From Acuticoccus sp. I52.16.1 (GTDB lineage: Bacteria; Pseudomonadota; Alphaproteobacteria; Rhizobiales; Amorphaceae), in the NCBI RefSeq assembly GCF_022865125.1, contig NZ_CP094833.1:33479-97478 (forward strand): 64,000 nucleotides of DNA, given 5' to 3'. The notes beneath the pieces are model-generated. The model was not told where the DNA came from, made no database searches, and saw nothing but the letters and a program-made list of their open reading frames with translations. Each line of letters starts with the position of its first letter. Position 1 is the first letter of the stretch. A program made the position numbers and the translations under genes. Positions 23,797 to 32,036 of the stretch are shown here, piece by piece.

Positions 23797-25290
23797 TCAG
23801 CGCTGGTCCCAGCCGCCGAGCTGGCGCGTCTTCCTGGCGTCCGCCGCGGCCGCCGGCGCGTCGCCGGCGAGGCGCAGGGTGCGCTCCAGCAGCACCTCGT
23901 AGATCGGCCGCCCGCCGAGCCGGTCGGCGACGAGGTTGGCGAACAGGCACGTCACGATCGCCGGCACGAAGGCGCCATAGTCGCCCGTCAGCTCGGCGAT
24001 CAGCACCACCCCGACCAGCGGCGCGCGCACCGTCGCCGAGAACAGCCCCCCCATCGCCGCCACCGCGAACGCCGGCAGCGCCCCCGGCGGCAGCGTCACG
24101 CCGAGGTCGAGCACCAGCCCGTAGAGCAGCCCGATCGCCGTCGCCAGCGCCAGGATGGGGGCGAAGATGCCCCCCGGTGCCCCGGTCGCGTAACTCGCCA
24201 TCGTCATGACGAAGCGCACCAGCACGACGATCGCGAGCGTCGTCAGCGGCAGGTTCTCGCGCATCAGCGAGACGGCGAGCGTCTCCCCGCCCATCGTCGC
24301 CTCCGGCAGCACCATGAGGAGGACGCCCACGGCAAAGCCCACGACCGCCGGCACGAGGTAGAACGACACATGTCGGCCGACGCCGAGCGCGGCGTCCATC
24401 GACCAGACCAGCACGCGGTTGAAGACGACGCCGACGACCCCCAGCAGCACCCCCAGCCCGGCGAAGGCCGGCAGCAGCCCCAGCGGCATCTGCGGCACGT
24501 CCACCAGCATGAAGGGCTGGCGGCCGGTCATCGCCTCGGTGACGACGCCGCTGGCGACCGCGGCCAGCATCACGCCGGAGTAGGTCTTGACGCAGTAGGG
24601 GAACTGCCGCCGGGTCTCCTCGATGACGAAGAGGATGGAGGCGAGCGGCGCGCTGAAGGCCGCGGCCAGCCCCGCCGCCGCGCCCGCCGCCAGCAGGCCG
24701 CGGCCGTCGCGCCCGCGCACCCCGAAGGTCTCCGACGCGGCCGCCGCGATCGACGAGCCCATGTGGATCGTCGGCCCCTCCCGCCCGGCGACGAGGCCCG
24801 AACCCAGCGCCAGCAGCCCGCCGAAGAACTTCACCGGCAGGATGCGGCGCCAGCGCACCGGGCGCCGGCCCTCCATCGCGCCCTCGATCTCCTGCACGCC
24901 CGAGCCGCCCGCCTCCGGCGCGAAGGCGCGCACGATCATCACCGACAGCACCACCAGGACGGCCGCGATCAGCCCCGCCGCCAGGACGGCGACCCCGCCG
25001 GAGGCCCCGAGGTCGACATGCCCGGCCCCGCCCAGGAGGCGCTGCAGCGCCCGCGGTCCGGCGAGCAGCGCGTCGATCCCGGCGCCGACGAGGCTCAGCC
25101 CCTGCGGCCAGGCGATGCCGTCGTCGAGGGCGCGCTGCAGCGCCGCCGGCCAGCGCAGCGCCGCGTCGACGGCGACGTGCAGCAGCGTGCCGATGACGCC
25201 GGTGATGGCCCCGACGAGGACGGCGAGGACATAAAAAGGCAGATCGCCGCTCGGGCTCGGCTCGGCCTCGTGCGAAGGGGTCGGCTCCAT
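23797..25290 (-). CDS. ClC-family chloride channel / H+-Cl- antiporter
   Basis: 497 residues, 10-12 membrane segments. The selectivity-filter motifs are present: GGSGVQEIEGA (a variant of GSGIP), VAGREGPTIHMGSS with the gating Glu, and ASYATGAPGGIFAPILAL. The central Tyr region lies in the last third. The family catalyses Cl-/H+ exchange in acid resistance or anion homeostasis. It lacks a C-terminal CBS pair, as in E. coli ClcA. It is monocistronic, with convergent repeats on one side and the cls-EEP pair on the other. Confidence 0.93.
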   Translation of the reverse strand: MEPTPSHEAEPSPSGDLPFYVLAVLVGAITGVIGTLLHVAVDAALRWPAALQRALDDGIAWPQGLSLVGAGIDALLAGPRALQRLLGGAGHVDLGASGGVAVLAAGLIAAVLVVLSVMIVRAFAPEAGGSGVQEIEGAMEGRRPVRWRRILPVKFFGGLLALGSGLVAGREGPTIHMGSSIAAAASETFGVRGRDGRGLLAAGAAAGLAAAFSAPLASILFVIEETRRQFPYCVKTYSGVMLAAVASGVVTEAMTGRQPFMLVDVPQMPLGLLPAFAGLGVLLGVVGVVFNRVLVWSMDAALGVGRHVSFYLVPAVVGFAVGVLLMVLPEATMGGETLAVSLMRENLPLTTLAIVVLVRFVMTMASYATGAPGGIFAPILALATAIGLLYGLVLDLGVTLPPGALPAFAVAAMGGLFSATVRAPLVGVVLIAELTGDYGAFVPAIVTCLFANLVADRLGGRPIYEVLLERTLRLAGDAPAAAADARKTRQLGGWDQR

Positions 25291-25427
25291 CTCGTCGCCT
25301 GTGATTGCCCGTCGTCGTGTCGGGAGAAGGGCTGCGCGGCCGGCAGCGGAAGGGTGTTCCCCTGGCTACACCGGCGCCCGAGCCTCCGGCAACGGCCCTC
25401 CCGGCCGCGCCTGTGCGGTCGGCGCGC

Positions 25428-26855
25428 TCACAGCAGCGGCGCCAGCAGCCGCGTCGCCGGGGCCAGCATGCGCACGACCGGCGAGAAGGCCGCATAACCC
25501 TCCTCGTTGACGAGCTTGCTGCGGGCGAAGTCGGCCTCCAGCATCGCCGCCGTCTCGGTGGCGAAGTCCATGTCGAAGAGGATCGCCGTGTTCTCGAAGT
25601 TGAGGTGCAGCGAGCGGTTGTCGAAGTTCACCGTGCCGATCGCCGACACGTGGTCGTCCACCAGCATCACCTTCTGGTGCATGAACCCGGCCTGGTAGCG
25701 GTAGAGCTTCACCCCCGCCCGGGTGATCTCGTCGGCATAGGCGAAGCCGGCCAGCCAGACGATGGTGTGGTCGGGCCGGTCGGGGATCATCACCCGCACG
25801 TCCACCCCCTTCAGCGCCGCCAGCTTCAGCGCCGACAGGACGTCGAGGTCCGGCACGAAGTAGGGCGTCGTCAGCCACAGCCGGCTCGTGGCCGAGACGA
25901 TGAGGTGCATCAGCGTCAGCGAGCAGGCCGGCAGCGTGTCGGCCGGCCCGGTGGGGAGCATCAGCACCGGGGTCGTCAGCTCGTCCTCGGGCGAAGGCGG
26001 GGCGGCCTCGCGGGCGCACGGCGCCCCCCCCGCCCACAGCCAGTCGACGTCGAAGGCCGCCTGCGCCACGTGCGCGGCCGGCCCGGTGATCTCCACGGCC
26101 GTGTCGCGCCAGTCGCCGAAGGCGGGGTCGAGGCCGAGATATTCGTCCGCAACGTTCGGGCCGCCGACGATCGCGATGCGCCCGTCCGCGGCCACCAGCT
26201 TGCGGTGGTTGCGGTAGTTGAGCCGCAGCATCTTCGGCAGGCGGCGGATGAGGTGGAACTCCTGCACCCCGACGCCCGCCTCGCGCAGCCCGTCCCAGTA
26301 GGTACCCGGCACGTTGCGGGCGCCGATGCCGTCGTAGATGACACGCACGTCGACACCCTCGCGGGCGCGGCGCACCAGCGCCTCGTGCAGGCGCCGGCCG
26401 AGCCCGTCGTCGCGGAAGATGTAGAACTGCACGACGATGTGGCGCTTGGCGGCGGCGATGAGGTCGAACACCGCCTCGAACACCTGGTCGCCGTCGATCA
26501 GGAGCCGCGGCGGCCCCGAATAGAGGATCGGCGTCGGCGCGAAGCGCTCCAGCACGCGCCAGGTGGGCGAGACCGGGGCGATCGCCTCGTCCGGGATCGC
26601 CCCGGCGAAGAGGCCGGCATAGGCGTCGGCGCGCAGCGTGGCCTGGTCGTTCTCGAAGGCGCCGGGGCGCGGCGGGCCGATGAAGAGGTAGGCCGGCAGC
26701 GCGATCCACGGCATCATGATGAGCGCGATCGCCCAGGCGACGGCCCCTTGCGCGGTATGGGCGTGCTGCGCGGCCTTGATGGCGGCGACCACCCCGGCGA
26801 GCACCGCCGCGGCGTGGAGGGCGGCGACGAGCCCGCCCCAGAAGACGAGGCTCAT
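25428..26855 (-). CDS. cls: Cardiolipin synthase (phospholipase D family)
   Basis: 475 residues: two N-terminal membrane segments (about 1-25 and 38-60; PWIALPAYLFIG), then two HKD motifs, NHRKLVAADGR with GGPN, and HQKVMLVDD with GTVNFDNRS. It joins two phosphatidylglycerol molecules to cardiolipin at the inner membrane. ATG 26855 overlaps the stop of the upstream EEP-family gene (ATGA). Length and order are as in ClsA/ClsB-type enzymes. Confidence 0.92.
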   Translation of the reverse strand: MSLVFWGGLVAALHAAAVLAGVVAAIKAAQHAHTAQGAVAWAIALIMMPWIALPAYLFIGPPRPGAFENDQATLRADAYAGLFAGAIPDEAIAPVSPTWRVLERFAPTPILYSGPPRLLIDGDQVFEAVFDLIAAAKRHIVVQFYIFRDDGLGRRLHEALVRRAREGVDVRVIYDGIGARNVPGTYWDGLREAGVGVQEFHLIRRLPKMLRLNYRNHRKLVAADGRIAIVGGPNVADEYLGLDPAFGDWRDTAVEITGPAAHVAQAAFDVDWLWAGGAPCAREAAPPSPEDELTTPVLMLPTGPADTLPACSLTLMHLIVSATSRLWLTTPYFVPDLDVLSALKLAALKGVDVRVMIPDRPDHTIVWLAGFAYADEITRAGVKLYRYQAGFMHQKVMLVDDHVSAIGTVNFDNRSLHLNFENTAILFDMDFATETAAMLEADFARSKLVNEEGYAAFSPVVRMLAPATRLLAPLL

Positions 26856-27589
26856 GCGGCCCCCGTCGCCACGGCCGCGACGGCGGCGAGGATCGAGCCT
26901 TTCACCTTCAGGTCGGCCCACAGCGGCAGGTGGTCCGAGGCGCGGCGGGCCGCGCCCTCGCGCAGCACGCCCTGCTCCAGCACCTCGACGTCCTCGCTGA
27001 CGGCGAGGCGGTCGAGCGCGGCGACGGGGCGGGTGGCGTGGAAGGTCGGCTGCGGCGGTACGAGGTGGTAGCGCTCGGCGAACACGGCGATGCACCCGGT
27101 CGCCTGCTGCCAGTTGTTCATGTCGCCCATGATGACGGTCGGGCGTGGCTCCAGCTCGCCGAGCGCGGCGACGATGCGGTGCGCCTGACGCACGCGCATG
27201 CCCCCCGTCAGCCCGAGGTGGGCGCCGACGACGCGCAGCCGCTGGCCGTTCACCACCAGGTCCGCCGCGACGGCGCCGCGCGGCTCCAGGGTGGGCAGCT
27301 CGATGCGGTGCGTCGCCTCGATCTCCACCCCCTCGCGCACCAGGATGGCGTTGCCGTGCCAGCCGATGCCGCCGTCGTGCAAGGCGAGGGGGGCGGGGGT
27401 CCACGCGGTGTCGGTGAGGTGGGCGTGGGAGAGGGCGGCGAGGCGCTTGCCGAAGCGCTTGTCGGCCTCCTGCAGGGCGACGACGTCGGCGCCGAGGTCG
27501 TCGATCACGCCGATGACGCGCTCGGGCTTGCGCCGCCAGTCGAGCCCGACGCACTTGCGAATATTGTAGGTGGCGACCCGAAGGCGCAT
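26852..27589 (-). CDS. Endonuclease/exonuclease/phosphatase (EEP) family protein
   Basis: 245 residues with the DNase I-like fold: RVATYNIRKCVG, VVALQEAD (metal Glu), the His in GAHLGL, IMGDMNNW (catalytic Asp/Asn), and ASDHLPLWADL (terminal Asp-His). ATG 27589 has GGAGGGACGG upstream; ATG 27604 is possible. Pairing with cardiolipin synthase is recurrent in proteobacteria, so a phosphodiesterase role on lipid head groups is as plausible as nuclease activity. Confidence 0.85.
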   Translation of the reverse strand: MRLRVATYNIRKCVGLDWRRKPERVIGVIDDLGADVVALQEADKRFGKRLAALSHAHLTDTAWTPAPLALHDGGIGWHGNAILVREGVEIEATHRIELPTLEPRGAVAADLVVNGQRLRVVGAHLGLTGGMRVRQAHRIVAALGELEPRPTVIMGDMNNWQQATGCIAVFAERYHLVPPQPTFHATRPVAALDRLAVSEDVEVLEQGVLREGAARRASDHLPLWADLKVKGSILAAVAAVATGAA

Positions 27590-27755
27590 CCGCCGTCCCT
27601 CCATGCTGGAGGAGAGATGTGGCGCGTTCGTCGCCCGCCGCCAGCGCTGCGCGGTCCGGGCGGTCCGAAACGCGCCGTCCTCGCCCGGGGGCGGGCCGTC
27701 CGTCCCGCCGGCCCACATCCAGGGGCGCCGCCCCGGTCTCGCCGTCCTCGCGTGG

Positions 27756-28226
27756 TTATGCGGCAGGGCCATTTTCGTTTGCATCGCCGGCATCGTGGCG
27801 GCGGGCGCCGTCGTCCATCAGGTCGATCAGGGTGATGGCGTCGTAGGTGTCGAGCACGGCGCGGATGCCGGCGCCCAGTGCGCTATCGAGACGCATGTCG
27901 GCGTCGCGGGTACGGGCCTCGCGGGGGTCGTCGGAGGCCCGCATCATGGAGGCGGGGGCGCATTCGCGGAAGCGCGGCTCGAACATGCGGATGACGGAGC
28001 CGACGGTAATCCGGTGCGGATCGCGGGCGAGGCGGATGCCCCCGCCGCGGCCGCGCGTGGAGGCGATGATCCCCTCTTTCGTGGCGATCTTCAGGAGCTT
28101 GTAGATGGTGTACTCGGTCAGGTCCGTGTCGGCCGCGATCGCGCTCACCTGCACAAGATCTGGGTGTCGTTCCGCACAATATGTGAGGACTTGAAGTGCG
28201 TAACGAGTCTGATCCGTGAACCGCAT
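27756..28226 (-). CDS. Rrf2-family transcriptional regulator with a reduced cysteine set
   Basis: About 156 residues (ATG 28226; 28235 also in frame). The winged helix is clear: MRFTDQTRYALQVLTYCA, LTEYTIYKLLKIATKEGI, and the wing STRGRGGGIRLA. In IscR/RirA/NsrR three cysteines after the wing bind an Fe-S cluster. Here only one (RECAPAS) remains at the corresponding place, with Met/Asp where the others should be. It resembles RirA/IscR of alphaproteobacteria and is divergent from the TonB-ExbBD operon, so it may control iron uptake and itself. That role is inferred. Confidence 0.85.
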   Translation of the reverse strand: MRFTDQTRYALQVLTYCAERHPDLVQVSAIAADTDLTEYTIYKLLKIATKEGIIASTRGRGGGIRLARDPHRITVGSVIRMFEPRFRECAPASMMRASDDPREARTRDADMRLDSALGAGIRAVLDTYDAITLIDLMDDGARRHDAGDANENGPAA

Positions 28227-28240
28227 CCACGGCATCTATC

Positions 28241-28268
28241 CTTAGAATTTGTCCAAATCAATATGGAC
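28241..28268. promoter_or_regulatory. ICE-like iron box and overlapping inverted repeat between Rrf2 and TonB operons
   Basis: CTTAGAA-TTT-GTCCAAA (28241-28257) matches the Irr iron control element TTTAGAA-N3-TTCTAAA at about 11 of 14 positions. GTCCA (28251-28255) and TGGAC (28264-28268) form a separate inverted repeat that could be the Rrf2 operator. The region is the AT-richest part of the divergent spacer. Confidence 0.5.
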
Positions 28269-28396
28269 CAATAGCAAACGGGTCGCCTTGCGCTCGGCAC
28301 TTGTCTCGAATAGTCAACTTTGCCGCGCGCCCCGCACGCCCACTGGACACCCATCGCCCCGGCGCAGCGGGGGTTCCTCTTGCACGGACGACCATC

Positions 28397-28924
28397 ATGT
28401 CTTTCCCGTTTTCCGTTCGACTGGCGGCCGTTTGTCTTGCCCTTTCGGCCTTCGCCCCGGCTCTGATCGCGCCGCGCCCGGCGCTGGCGCAGGACACGCA
28501 AGTCACCGCCACCTCGAGCGACGCCACCTCGACCGACGCCGCTTCGAGCGACGCCGTGCCGTCGGAGGCCGCCCGGCCCGCCCTCGCCCTCGCCCTCAAC
28601 AGCCTGGCGCCGAGCGGGGAGGCTTGCCGCCTCTCCTTCGTGGTGCGCAACGACATGGGCGCCGAGATCGAGGATCTCGGCCTGGAGCTGGCCGTCTTCG
28701 GCAGCGACGGCGGGCTGTCGCAGTTGCTGCGCTTCAGCTTCGGCATGCTGCTCGAAGGCAAGACCCGCGTGAAGCAGTTCGACCTCGCCGAGACGCCGTG
28801 CGAGGAGATCGGCCGCGTGCTCGTCAACGACGTGGTGCGCTGCGAGGGCGGCGAGCTGACCGCGCTGGCGTGCCTGCGCGCACTGTCGGCCCGGTCGGAC
28901 GCCGACATCGCGTTCGGGCTTTAA
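28397..28924 (+). CDS. Secreted/periplasmic protein heading the TonB-ExbBD operon, unknown function
   Basis: 175 residues with a Sec signal peptide: hydrophobic core AAVCLALSAFAPALIA and an AXA-type site in PALAQ near residue 32. A Ser/Asp/Ala-rich linker encoded by three 15-bp repeats follows, then a domain with four cysteines (EACRLS, TPCEEI, VRCEGG, LACLRA) that could form two disulfides. The ATG at 28397 begins the signal peptide. The exbB gene starts 3 bp after its stop, so it probably works with the energising complex, perhaps as a periplasmic accessory. No known family is recognised. Confidence 0.75.
   Translation: MSFPFSVRLAAVCLALSAFAPALIAPRPALAQDTQVTATSSDATSTDAASSDAVPSEAARPALALALNSLAPSGEACRLSFVVRNDMGAEIEDLGLELAVFGSDGGLSQLLRFSFGMLLEGKTRVKQFDLAETPCEEIGRVLVNDVVRCEGGELTALACLRALSARSDADIAFGL
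28511..28555. repeat. 15-bp tandem repeat in the secreted protein linker
   Basis: Three units (28511-28525, 28526-28540, 28541-28555) of the type ACCTCGASCGACGCC encode TSSDA, TSTDA and ASSDA. Confidence 0.8.
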
Positions 28925-28927
28925 CCG

Positions 28928-29674
28928 ATGGAGGCGATCATGGGCCGGATCCTCGACACGCTGGGGGCTACGGAGTTCGGCGGCATCATCGACGTGCTCG
29001 CGCTCGGCGGGCCCGTGGTGGCGCTCCTGTTGGTGCTGTCGGTGGTGGCGGTCGCGGTGGCGATCGCCAAGGCGGTGCAGTTCGCCGGCGCCGGCATCGG
29101 CCGCCACGGCCGGGCCCGCGAGGCGATCCGGCTCTATGCGCGCGGCGACGTCGGCGGGGCGCTCAAGCGCGCGTCCGGCACGCTGAGCGCGGCGGTGGTG
29201 CGCTTCGCAATCGACGCGGCGGAGCGGCAGGACCCGGCCGCGGCGCGCGACGGCACCGAGAGCTACGCGGTGCTGCGCCTGCACCAGCTCAAGCGCTATA
29301 CCGGCCTGCTCGACACGATCGCGCAGATCTCGCCGCTGCTGGGCCTCTTCGGCACCGTGCTGGGCATGATCGAGGCCTTCCGCGCGCTCGAAGGGGCGGG
29401 CGCGGCGGTCGACCCGTCGATTCTCGCCGGCGGCATCTGGGTGGCGCTCCTGACGACGGCCGTCGGCCTCGCGGTGGCGATGCCCGCCTCGGTCCTCGCC
29501 TCCTGGTTCGACGGGCGGCTGGAGAACGAGGAGGTCGCGCTCGGCGCGCTGATCGCCGACGTCTTCAACGGCGCCAGCGCCGAGGCCGCCGAGGCGGCGG
29601 ACGCCTCCGGGACGGCCCCGCTCTACCAGCGCCCCCACGCCGCGCCGAGCGGACTGACGACCGTCCCGCGATGA
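28928..29674 (+). CDS. exbB: MotA/TolQ/ExbB proton channel family protein
   Basis: 248 residues with three membrane segments: one near residues 24-48 (GGPVVALLLVLSVVAVAVAIA) and a pair at about 135-195. The second and third contain the signature SPLLGLFGTVLGMIEAF and LLTTAVGLAVAMPASVLASWF. It should form the pentameric stator that uses proton motive force to drive TonB. ATG 28940 is an alternative start. The stop overlaps the ATG of the first exbD gene. Confidence 0.93.
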   Translation: MEAIMGRILDTLGATEFGGIIDVLALGGPVVALLLVLSVVAVAVAIAKAVQFAGAGIGRHGRAREAIRLYARGDVGGALKRASGTLSAAVVRFAIDAAERQDPAAARDGTESYAVLRLHQLKRYTGLLDTIAQISPLLGLFGTVLGMIEAFRALEGAGAAVDPSILAGGIWVALLTTAVGLAVAMPASVLASWFDGRLENEEVALGALIADVFNGASAEAAEAADASGTAPLYQRPHAAPSGLTTVPR

Positions 29675-30132
29675 TCCGGATGCCGGCGCGGCGACGGCGG
29701 CGTCTGCCCCTGACGCCGCTGATCGACGTCATCTTCCTGCTGCTCCTGTTCTTCATGCTGTCGTCGACCTTCCTGCGCTTCAACGAAGTGGAGGTGGCCT
29801 CGGCGGGGGCGGCGCAGGGCGGCGCCTCCACGGGCACCGCCGCGCTCCTGAAGCTCGCCGGTGACGGCACGCTGGCGCTCAACGGCGAGCGGCTGACGCA
29901 GGACGCCCTGGTCGGCGCGCTGGACGCGCTGAGCGCGGGCGGCACGACGCGGCTGGTGCTGACGGCCGAGACCGGCAGCGCGGTGCAGGACCTCGTCGAC
30001 GTGCTGGCGCTGCTCGAGGCGGGTCCGATGCCGGTGATCCTCGCCGGCGGCGCCGCTCCCGCCGCCGCCTCTTCCGCCGCTGCCGGAGGCAACCCCGGTG
30101 CGCCGGCGCCGGGCGCGGAGGCGCGGCCATGA
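29671..30132 (+). CDS. exbD: ExbD/TolR family protein 1
   Basis: 153 residues. A basic N-terminus (ARRRRRLPL), then one membrane helix TPLIDVIFLLLLFFMLSSTF with the conserved proton-carrying Asp. A periplasmic domain (NGERLTQDALVGAL; RLVLTAETGSAVQDLVDVL) and a Pro/Ala-rich tail follow. The ATG overlaps the exbB stop (ATGA) and the stop overlaps the next exbD-like gene. It is the canonical partner for ExbB. Confidence 0.92.
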   Translation: MIRMPARRRRRLPLTPLIDVIFLLLLFFMLSSTFLRFNEVEVASAGAAQGGASTGTAALLKLAGDGTLALNGERLTQDALVGALDALSAGGTTRLVLTAETGSAVQDLVDVLALLEAGPMPVILAGGAAPAAASSAAAGGNPGAPAPGAEARP

Positions 30133-30551
30133 TGCGCCGGCGCCGTCTGGGCGCCCCGCGGCGCCACAAGGAGGAGCGCGAGAGCACCATCCCGCTCATC
30201 AACGTGGTCTTCCTGCTGCTGGTCTTCTTCCTGGTAGCGGGCACCCTGTCGGCCCCGCGCGACGCGACCGTCGATCTCGCGACCGCCGAGGCCTTCGACC
30301 CGGCCGCGCTCGACCCGCAGGCGATCTATGTCGACGCGTCGGGCGCCATCCGGGTCGCCGGCACGGTGATGGACGCGCCGGCCGCGCTGGCGAAGATCGA
30401 GGGCGACGGGTTGGCGCAGGGGCAGGCGATCGTCGTGGTGCCGGACCGCACGCTGGAGGCGAGCCTCCTGCTCGCCCGGCTGGCCGAGCTGCGCCAGGCG
30501 AGCGCGCGGCCGATCCGCATTCTGACCCGCCGGCCGGGAGGGGGCGCATGA
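30129..30551 (+). CDS. ExbD/TolR family protein 2 with Asn in place of the membrane Asp
   Basis: 140 residues with the same layout as the preceding ExbD, but its membrane helix reads IPLINVVFLLLVFFLVAG. The conserved Asp is replaced by Asn, so it probably cannot carry protons. Its periplasmic domain is otherwise complete (AIYVDASGAIRVAGTV; IRILTRRPGG). Overlaps on both sides (ATGA) place it firmly in the operon. It may form a heterodimer with ExbD 1 in the stator pore. Confidence 0.88.
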   Translation: MMRRRRLGAPRRHKEERESTIPLINVVFLLLVFFLVAGTLSAPRDATVDLATAEAFDPAALDPQAIYVDASGAIRVAGTVMDAPAALAKIEGDGLAQGQAIVVVPDRTLEASLLLARLAELRQASARPIRILTRRPGGGA

Positions 30552-31996
30552 GGCTGACCTCGCGCATATGGCTGGTGGCGTTCGTCCTGTCGCTGACGGC
30601 GCACGTCGCCGTGGCGGCCTTCCTGTCGGTCGAGGAGACGGCGCCGCCGCCTTCCGAATCGACCCCGGTGCCGATCGTGCTGGCGCCGACGACGATCGAG
30701 AACATGGAAGACGAGGAGCGCACCGAGGCCGCCGAGGAGGCCGAGGAGGCCGGTGCCGTCGAGGCGCAGTCGCAGGACGCCATGGAGGTCGAGGAGGCCG
30801 AGGCGCCCGACGCGCAGGCCCCCCCGCCGGAGGAGGCAGCGCCGGTCGAGGAGGCCGCCGAGGAGGCGCCGCCCGCCCAGGCCGCCCCGGCCGAGATCGC
30901 TGCCCCGGCCGAGATCGCCGAGACCGCCGCCCCGGCCGAGCCCGAGGCGCTGCCGGAGGCCCCCACCCAGGAGGTCGCCCGGGAAACCGTTCAGGAGACG
31001 GTCGAGGAGACGGTTCAGGAGACCGTCCAGGAGACGGTGGACGCGGCGCCGGCCGAGCCCGTCGAGGCGGCCGCGGTGGAGGCCGAGACCCCGCCCCCGG
31101 CCGAGATCCCGCCCCCCGCCCAGGCCGCGCCGGTGGAGATGGCCGCCGTGGTGCCCGAGACGCCGCGAGAGGCCCCCGAGGAAGACATGCCGGAGGAGGC
31201 CGCCGAGACCCCGCCGGAGACACCCGAGATGGTGGAGGAGGTCGCCGAGGCCCTTCCGCCCGAGGTGCCGCCCGAGGTGGCGCCCGAGCTGGCGATGGCC
31301 GTCCCCGAGGTGGGCGCGCCGATCGCCGCGACGGCCGAGCCGGAGGCGGTGAGCGAGCCGGAGACCCTCCCGGAGGTGGCCGCGGTGCCGCAGGAGACCG
31401 GGCCGGCCGACCCGACGATCCCGTTCCCGACGCGGCGCCCGCCGCCGGACGCCCGGACGCCGACCTTCTCGGCGGAGCAGGCCGACGCGCTGGAGGCGAT
31501 GCCGACGCCGATGCGACATCCGCTTGCCAGCAAGGCGCGGGCAGTGGCGCTGAAGCGCTCGCAGGATCAGCTGGTGGCCGAACAGGCCCGCCAGGCCGAA
31601 GAGGCGCGCCAGGCGGCGGCCGCGGCGACCGCCCGGCGGCGACAGACGGCGCGCACGCAGCAGGCCTCGCCCACCCCGACGCGCACGCAGAGCCGGCCGG
31701 CACGGTCGGGCGGGCGGCGCAGCGGGCAGGCCGAGGCGGCCTACGCCCAGGCGGTCCGCTCGCGCATCGCCGGCGCCTTCCGTCAGGCGGCGGGCCGCAG
31801 CGGCACGGGCTCGGCGACGGTGGCGCTGACGATCGGCCGCAACGGCCGGGTCAGCGGGGCGCGCCTGGTCCGCCGGTCGGGCAATGCGGCGGTGGACCGT
31901 GCGGCCCTCTCGGCGGTGCGGCTGCGCTTCCCGGCCTTCCCGAGCGACATCGCGCGGGCCAGCCTGTCCTTCACCGTCCCCCTGTCGGTCCGCTGA
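30548..31996 (+). CDS. tonB: TonB energy transducer with a long Pro/Glu/Ala-rich periplasmic region
   Basis: 482 residues, about twice E. coli TonB (239). An N-terminal membrane anchor (IWLVAFVLSLTAHVAVAAFL) is followed by about 300 residues rich in Pro/Glu/Ala, including short repeats (EETVQETVQETV). A basic Gln/Arg region (about 330-390) comes next, then a TonB C-terminal domain: AYAQAVRSRIAGAFRQ, VALTIGRNGRVSGARLVRRSG, VPLSVR. It transmits ExbBD energy to outer-membrane receptors. No TonB-dependent receptor is in the window. Its stop is followed by a convergent methyltransferase gene. Confidence 0.9.
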   Translation: MRLTSRIWLVAFVLSLTAHVAVAAFLSVEETAPPPSESTPVPIVLAPTTIENMEDEERTEAAEEAEEAGAVEAQSQDAMEVEEAEAPDAQAPPPEEAAPVEEAAEEAPPAQAAPAEIAAPAEIAETAAPAEPEALPEAPTQEVARETVQETVEETVQETVQETVDAAPAEPVEAAAVEAETPPPAEIPPPAQAAPVEMAAVVPETPREAPEEDMPEEAAETPPETPEMVEEVAEALPPEVPPEVAPELAMAVPEVGAPIAATAEPEAVSEPETLPEVAAVPQETGPADPTIPFPTRRPPPDARTPTFSAEQADALEAMPTPMRHPLASKARAVALKRSQDQLVAEQARQAEEARQAAAAATARRRQTARTQQASPTPTRTQSRPARSGGRRSGQAEAAYAQAVRSRIAGAFRQAAGRSGTGSATVALTIGRNGRVSGARLVRRSGNAAVDRAALSAVRLRFPAFPSDIARASLSFTVPLSVR

Positions 31997-32036
31997 GCGC
32001 GACCGGCGGCAGCCGGCGCAGGCCCGACGGCGCGGC

